Shown here: positions 61,854-64,000 of the stretch, in pieces
Position numbering within the stretch: position 1 is the stretch's first letter
How the letters are laid out: every line of letters starts with the position of its first letter
Source: JBBTQS01 sp964627055
Lineage (GTDB): Bacteria; Patescibacteriota; Patescibacteriia; Magasanikbacterales; JBBTQS01
Reading direction: 5' to 3'
Length of the DNA stretch: 64,000 bases
Assembly: GCA_964627055.1 (NCBI GenBank)
Contig: CAZVGV010000002.1
Coordinates: 22,319 to 86,318, forward strand
The notes under the pieces: model-generated
Databases searched by the model: none
What the model was told of the DNA's origin: nothing
What the model saw: only the letters and a program-made list of their open reading frames with translations
Translations under genes and position numbers: made by a program

Positions 61854-61881
61854 TTGACGCAATTCACACACGTGTTACACT
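61854..61881 (+). promoter_or_regulatory. Promoter of the HAD-like gene
   Basis: TTGACG, 16 bases, TACACT, about 40 bases before the ATG. The leader has a weak GCCC...GGGC pairing that ends at the SD AGGAG (61911-61915). Confidence 0.65.
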
Positions 61882-61920
61882 CGCGTCGCCCAACTTCAAC
61901 TACCACGGGCAGGAGTGCCA

Positions 61921-62850
61921 ATGACACGGAATAGCGCACCACACACGAACCCCGATGATTACATTTTCGAGGTTCCACCGGACGAGTTCGTTGTCCTCGA
62001 CTTCGACGGCCAATTCACGGACTGCGAACCGCGGGATGAAGACGGCACGCATCCGTATGAGGAGCGCGCCATCAGCTACATCGCTGATCATATCCTCCAG
62101 ACTGACCGTAGCTGGGTCGCAGGTGCCTTTGCCGCAAAGCTCCAGCTCATTCGGGAGGATCCGGAGGAGTATGGCATGCGCAATGGCGGCGTCATTGTGG
62201 CACCTGGGCTTGCCGATCCGTACCTGCGATGCGGATCGGTAGCTGAGATGATCTTCGATCAACTCAGTGTCTTCACAGGCCTGACCCAGCGCAGGACGAT
62301 CATCAGTGAGATCTACAACGCGTGCTACCCGAAGTTCACGCCTCCGTTTCGGCCAGGTGCAGACCATCTCCTCCGACACATCAACCACCCCAACAGTCGG
62401 GTCCGCATCGTTACGAACTCGAAGACAGACCACGTCGAGCGCCGCGTCCGAGAAGTCTGCGAGTCGGTCAGTAACGACCTCGTACATGGACTGGCTCGGA
62501 AGTTCGACCTGGACCACGATGGTTCGCTGTATGGGTGGGAGCCAGACTTCCCGGTCTCCTTCAGGGTGCCAGGCATGACGAAGCGCGAGGTGTACGTGCG
62601 TCGGCCGCACTACCTCAAGCTCGTGCACGGCCTCCTCGAGCAACACGATGCGTCACCGCAGCGACTCACGGTCGCCGGCGACATCTGGGAGCTCGACCTC
62701 GCGATGTGGCAGCAGCGCGGTGCGCACATCATCTGCTTCGAGAACGAGAACACGCCGTCGTACCTCCGGACATGGTTCAGTACGCAGCAGAACGCGCACA
62801 TGGTGACGTCGCTCGCCGAGTTGGTGCAGATCCTGCGAACGCCCTGGTGA
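61921..62850 (+). CDS. HAD-superfamily-like hydrolase
   Basis: 309 residues from MTRNSAPHTNPDDYIFEVPP. HAD motif I is VVLDFDGQFTD (about 23-33), motif II RIVTNSKTD, and motif IV VAGDIWELDLAMWQQRGAH, so a phosphohydrolase fold with a Mg2+ site is likely. A long cap-like insertion lies between motifs I and II. The substrate is unknown. AGGAG lies 5 bases before the ATG; a GTG two codons upstream is less well placed. The gene has its own promoter and terminator and G+C-rich codons compared with infC. Confidence 0.75.
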   Translation: MTRNSAPHTNPDDYIFEVPPDEFVVLDFDGQFTDCEPRDEDGTHPYEERAISYIADHILQTDRSWVAGAFAAKLQLIREDPEEYGMRNGGVIVAPGLADPYLRCGSVAEMIFDQLSVFTGLTQRRTIISEIYNACYPKFTPPFRPGADHLLRHINHPNSRVRIVTNSKTDHVERRVREVCESVSNDLVHGLARKFDLDHDGSLYGWEPDFPVSFRVPGMTKREVYVRRPHYLKLVHGLLEQHDASPQRLTVAGDIWELDLAMWQQRGAHIICFENENTPSYLRTWFSTQQNAHMVTSLAELVQILRTPW

Positions 62851-62860
62851 GCACAACTGA

Positions 62861-62902
62861 AGACCAGCACGATAGACTTCGTGCTGGTCTTCCTCATTTT
62901 TA
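62861..62902 (+). terminator. Terminator of the HAD-like cassette
   Basis: The stem gaagaccagcac/gtgctggtcttc has a 10-base loop and is followed by ctcatttttatt. Confidence 0.9.
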
Positions 62903-62931
62903 TTGACAGTTCTCCCCTTCTCCCCTATACT
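62903..62931 (+). promoter_or_regulatory. Consensus promoter of the infC operon
   Basis: TTGACA, 17 bases, TATACT, located immediately after the T-run of the preceding terminator and 27 bases before the infC start. Confidence 0.9.
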
Positions 62932-62958
62932 CTCCACATATTCTAAGACCCTCTCGCA

Positions 62959-63585
62959 ATGCGCATTTCACGCAAACGTCGTTACGCTCCGGTGGATACG
63001 GCACCAGTCTATCGCTTTAATGATCACATTCGTGTACCTCGGGTACGCGTTATTGGATTCAATGGTGAACATATTGGTGAAATCAGCACCGACGAAGCGA
63101 TTGCAATTGCACGACGTGACGGACATGATCTTGTGGAAATCAACCCCAAGGTCAACCCGCCAATCTGCAAAATCGTAGACTACGGCCAGTTCAAGTACCA
63201 GAAGGACAAGGAGGAACGCCTCAAGAAGCAGAAGCAAAAGGCTGTAGAAGTGAAAGGTATCCGTATCAGTGCTCGCATTGGCGATCACGACACGAATATC
63301 CGCATTCAACAGTCATTGCGCTTCTTCAAGCGTGGCGACAAGGTGAAGATCGAAATGATCCTCCGCGGCCGCGAACAGGCACATCGCGAGATTGCCGAAG
63401 GTGTAATGCATGACTTCATCAAGCAGCTTGGTGAATCAGCAGAACTGACCATCGAGCAAGAAGTGAAGCGCCAAGGCAACAAGATCACCGCCCTTGTTGC
63501 TGGTACCCTCAAGGCCAATGTCGTGGTCGATGATAAGGAAGAATCGGACGATGAGGACGATGCTGCTGAGTCAGACGCATCATAA
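62959..63585 (+). CDS. infC: Translation initiation factor IF-3
   Basis: 208 residues. The N-domain has YRFNDHIRVPRVRVIGFNGE and the sequence HDLVEINPKVNPPICKIVDY, and the linker FKYQKDKEERLKKQKQK leads to the C-domain GDHDTNIRIQQSLRFFKRGD with VKIEMILRGREQAH. IF-3 proofreads start-codon selection on the 30S subunit. The C-terminal acidic tail (EESDDEDDAAESDAS) is longer than in E. coli. The order infC-rpmI-rplT is the classic one. There is no SD before the ATG. Confidence 0.98.
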   Translation: MRISRKRRYAPVDTAPVYRFNDHIRVPRVRVIGFNGEHIGEISTDEAIAIARRDGHDLVEINPKVNPPICKIVDYGQFKYQKDKEERLKKQKQKAVEVKGIRISARIGDHDTNIRIQQSLRFFKRGDKVKIEMILRGREQAHREIAEGVMHDFIKQLGESAELTIEQEVKRQGNKITALVAGTLKANVVVDDKEESDDEDDAAESDAS

Positions 63586-63613
63586 ACCCAGTATTTATTA
63601 GGGATTTACCCCC

Positions 63614-63642
63614 TTGCGTGTTCTCCCCCTTTCGGGTATAGT
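63614..63642 (+). promoter_or_regulatory. Internal promoter before rpmI
   Basis: TTGCGT, 17 bases, TATAGT, 24 bases upstream of the rpmI start. Confidence 0.7.
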
Positions 63643-63666
63643 ATCGCAAGTTTTCAAGCAAATTGT

Positions 63667-63906
63667 ATGCCTAAGCTCAAGACGGTCAAAGCATTCGCAA
63701 AGCGCCTGCGCGTGACCAAGAACAAGAAGATTTTGCACCGCACCGCAGGGCAGGACCACTTCAACTCCCGCGATACCGGCAACCAGACGCGCAAGAAGCG
63801 CCGTGATGTTGGTATGAGCGAGACGAAGCGCAAGACCATCTTGCGTGCCCTTCCTTACCTTGCTGGCAAGGCCCCAAAGCGTAAGGTGACCCCTTCATCG
63901 AACTAA
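63667..63906 (+). CDS. rpmI: 50S ribosomal protein L35
   Basis: 79 residues, beginning MPKLKTVKAFAKRLRVTKNK with the KKILHRTAGQDHF and KRRDVGM segments of L35. The C-terminal tail (GKAPKRKVTPSSN) is slightly extended. It sits between infC and rplT in the conserved order and is one base from rplT. Confidence 0.97.
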   Translation: MPKLKTVKAFAKRLRVTKNKKILHRTAGQDHFNSRDTGNQTRKKRRDVGMSETKRKTILRALPYLAGKAPKRKVTPSSN

Positions 63907-63907
63907 T

Positions 63908-64000
63908 ATGCCAAGAGTCAAACGTGGAACCGTGCGCCAGACAAAGCGCGCAAAGCTGCTCAAGCAGACCAAAGGCTTCAAGTGGGGCCGCAAGAAGCTC
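63908..64000 (+). CDS. rplT: 50S ribosomal protein L20, N-terminal fragment
   Basis: 31 codons before the window ends. The translation MPRVKRGTVRQTKRAKLLKQ followed by TKGFKWGRKKL is the typical L20 N-terminus, an extension that threads into 23S rRNA and is needed for 50S assembly. Confidence 0.96.
   Translation, partial: MPRVKRGTVRQTKRAKLLKQTKGFKWGRKKL

Noticed and set aside
61650..61871. 73-codon minus-strand frame with some protein-like sequence
   Set aside because: No SD and no well-placed start codon, and it overlaps the promoters of both flanking genes. A remnant of an older gene cannot be excluded.
1..64000. CRISPR array, insertion sequence or prophage
   Set aside because: No regularly spaced direct repeats, transposase or integrase-like protein, or phage structural gene was recognised. 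The repeated words found are promoter, terminator or protein-repeat sequences.

Overview
The window looks like a chromosomal segment from a Patescibacteria/CPR-type bacterium, perhaps of the Uhrbacteria/Parcubacteria kind. This is inferred from gene content: DUF5667 and DUF2177 proteins, a pilM/pseudopilin set, small dense operons, and very large secreted surface proteins. No 16S rRNA is present, so lineage is not proven. Most genes have mixed codon use and no visible Shine-Dalgarno sequence. There is no CRISPR array, rRNA operon or insertion sequence.

Layout. 0-8.2 kb is a minus-strand run: pilM, a receiver-like protein, a pseudopilin, ligA, gatC, gatA, a duplicated LOG protein, an Lgt-family protein, tRNA-Ser and the start of a DUF1761 protein. 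8.2-15.2 kb (plus) holds cysS, a HerA/VirD4-like ATPase, dnaX and tRNA-Gln. 15.3-20.7 kb holds a YdcF-family gene, murD, an unusual ATP-grasp/ABC-exporter fusion and a lipoprotein. 20.8-25 kb (minus) holds a deaminase, two Nudix-like proteins, trhO, greA and a DUF2177 protein. 25-27.6 kb holds a C39-like peptidase and an ABC-2 exporter pair. 27.6-52 kb is a cell-surface region: two giant secreted proteins that share a domain, five GT4-type glycosyltransferases, a UDP-xylose-synthase-like SDR, four O-antigen ligase/polymerase-like proteins, and an ECF sigma factor with a DUF5667 membrane protein. 52.1-56.5 kb is a markedly G+C-rich island of three secreted-protein genes. 56.5-60.2 kb holds a Wzz-like protein, a protease-dead HtrA-like protein, a membrane protein and an AI-2E family transporter. 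60.2-64 kb holds smpB, ssrA (tmRNA), an alpha-CTD-like protein, a HAD-like protein, infC, rpmI and the start of rplT.

The most interesting pattern is that two kinds of gene are interleaved. The ordinary genes are operonic and lack an SD. At least eight others (20.8, 22.3, 27.6, 52.2, 54.2, 55.5, 61.2 and 61.9 kb) are single-gene cassettes with a strong SD and their own stem-loop terminator. Most also have a TTGACA-N17-TAGnnT-like promoter, and several have a stem-loop placed directly before the SD. Three of them form the G+C-rich island and have structured leaders of about 150-210 nt. Other leads are the ATP-grasp/ABC fusion and a sequence pair shared upstream of the ECF sigma gene and the main surface-protein gene, which could be the sigma factor's own promoter.
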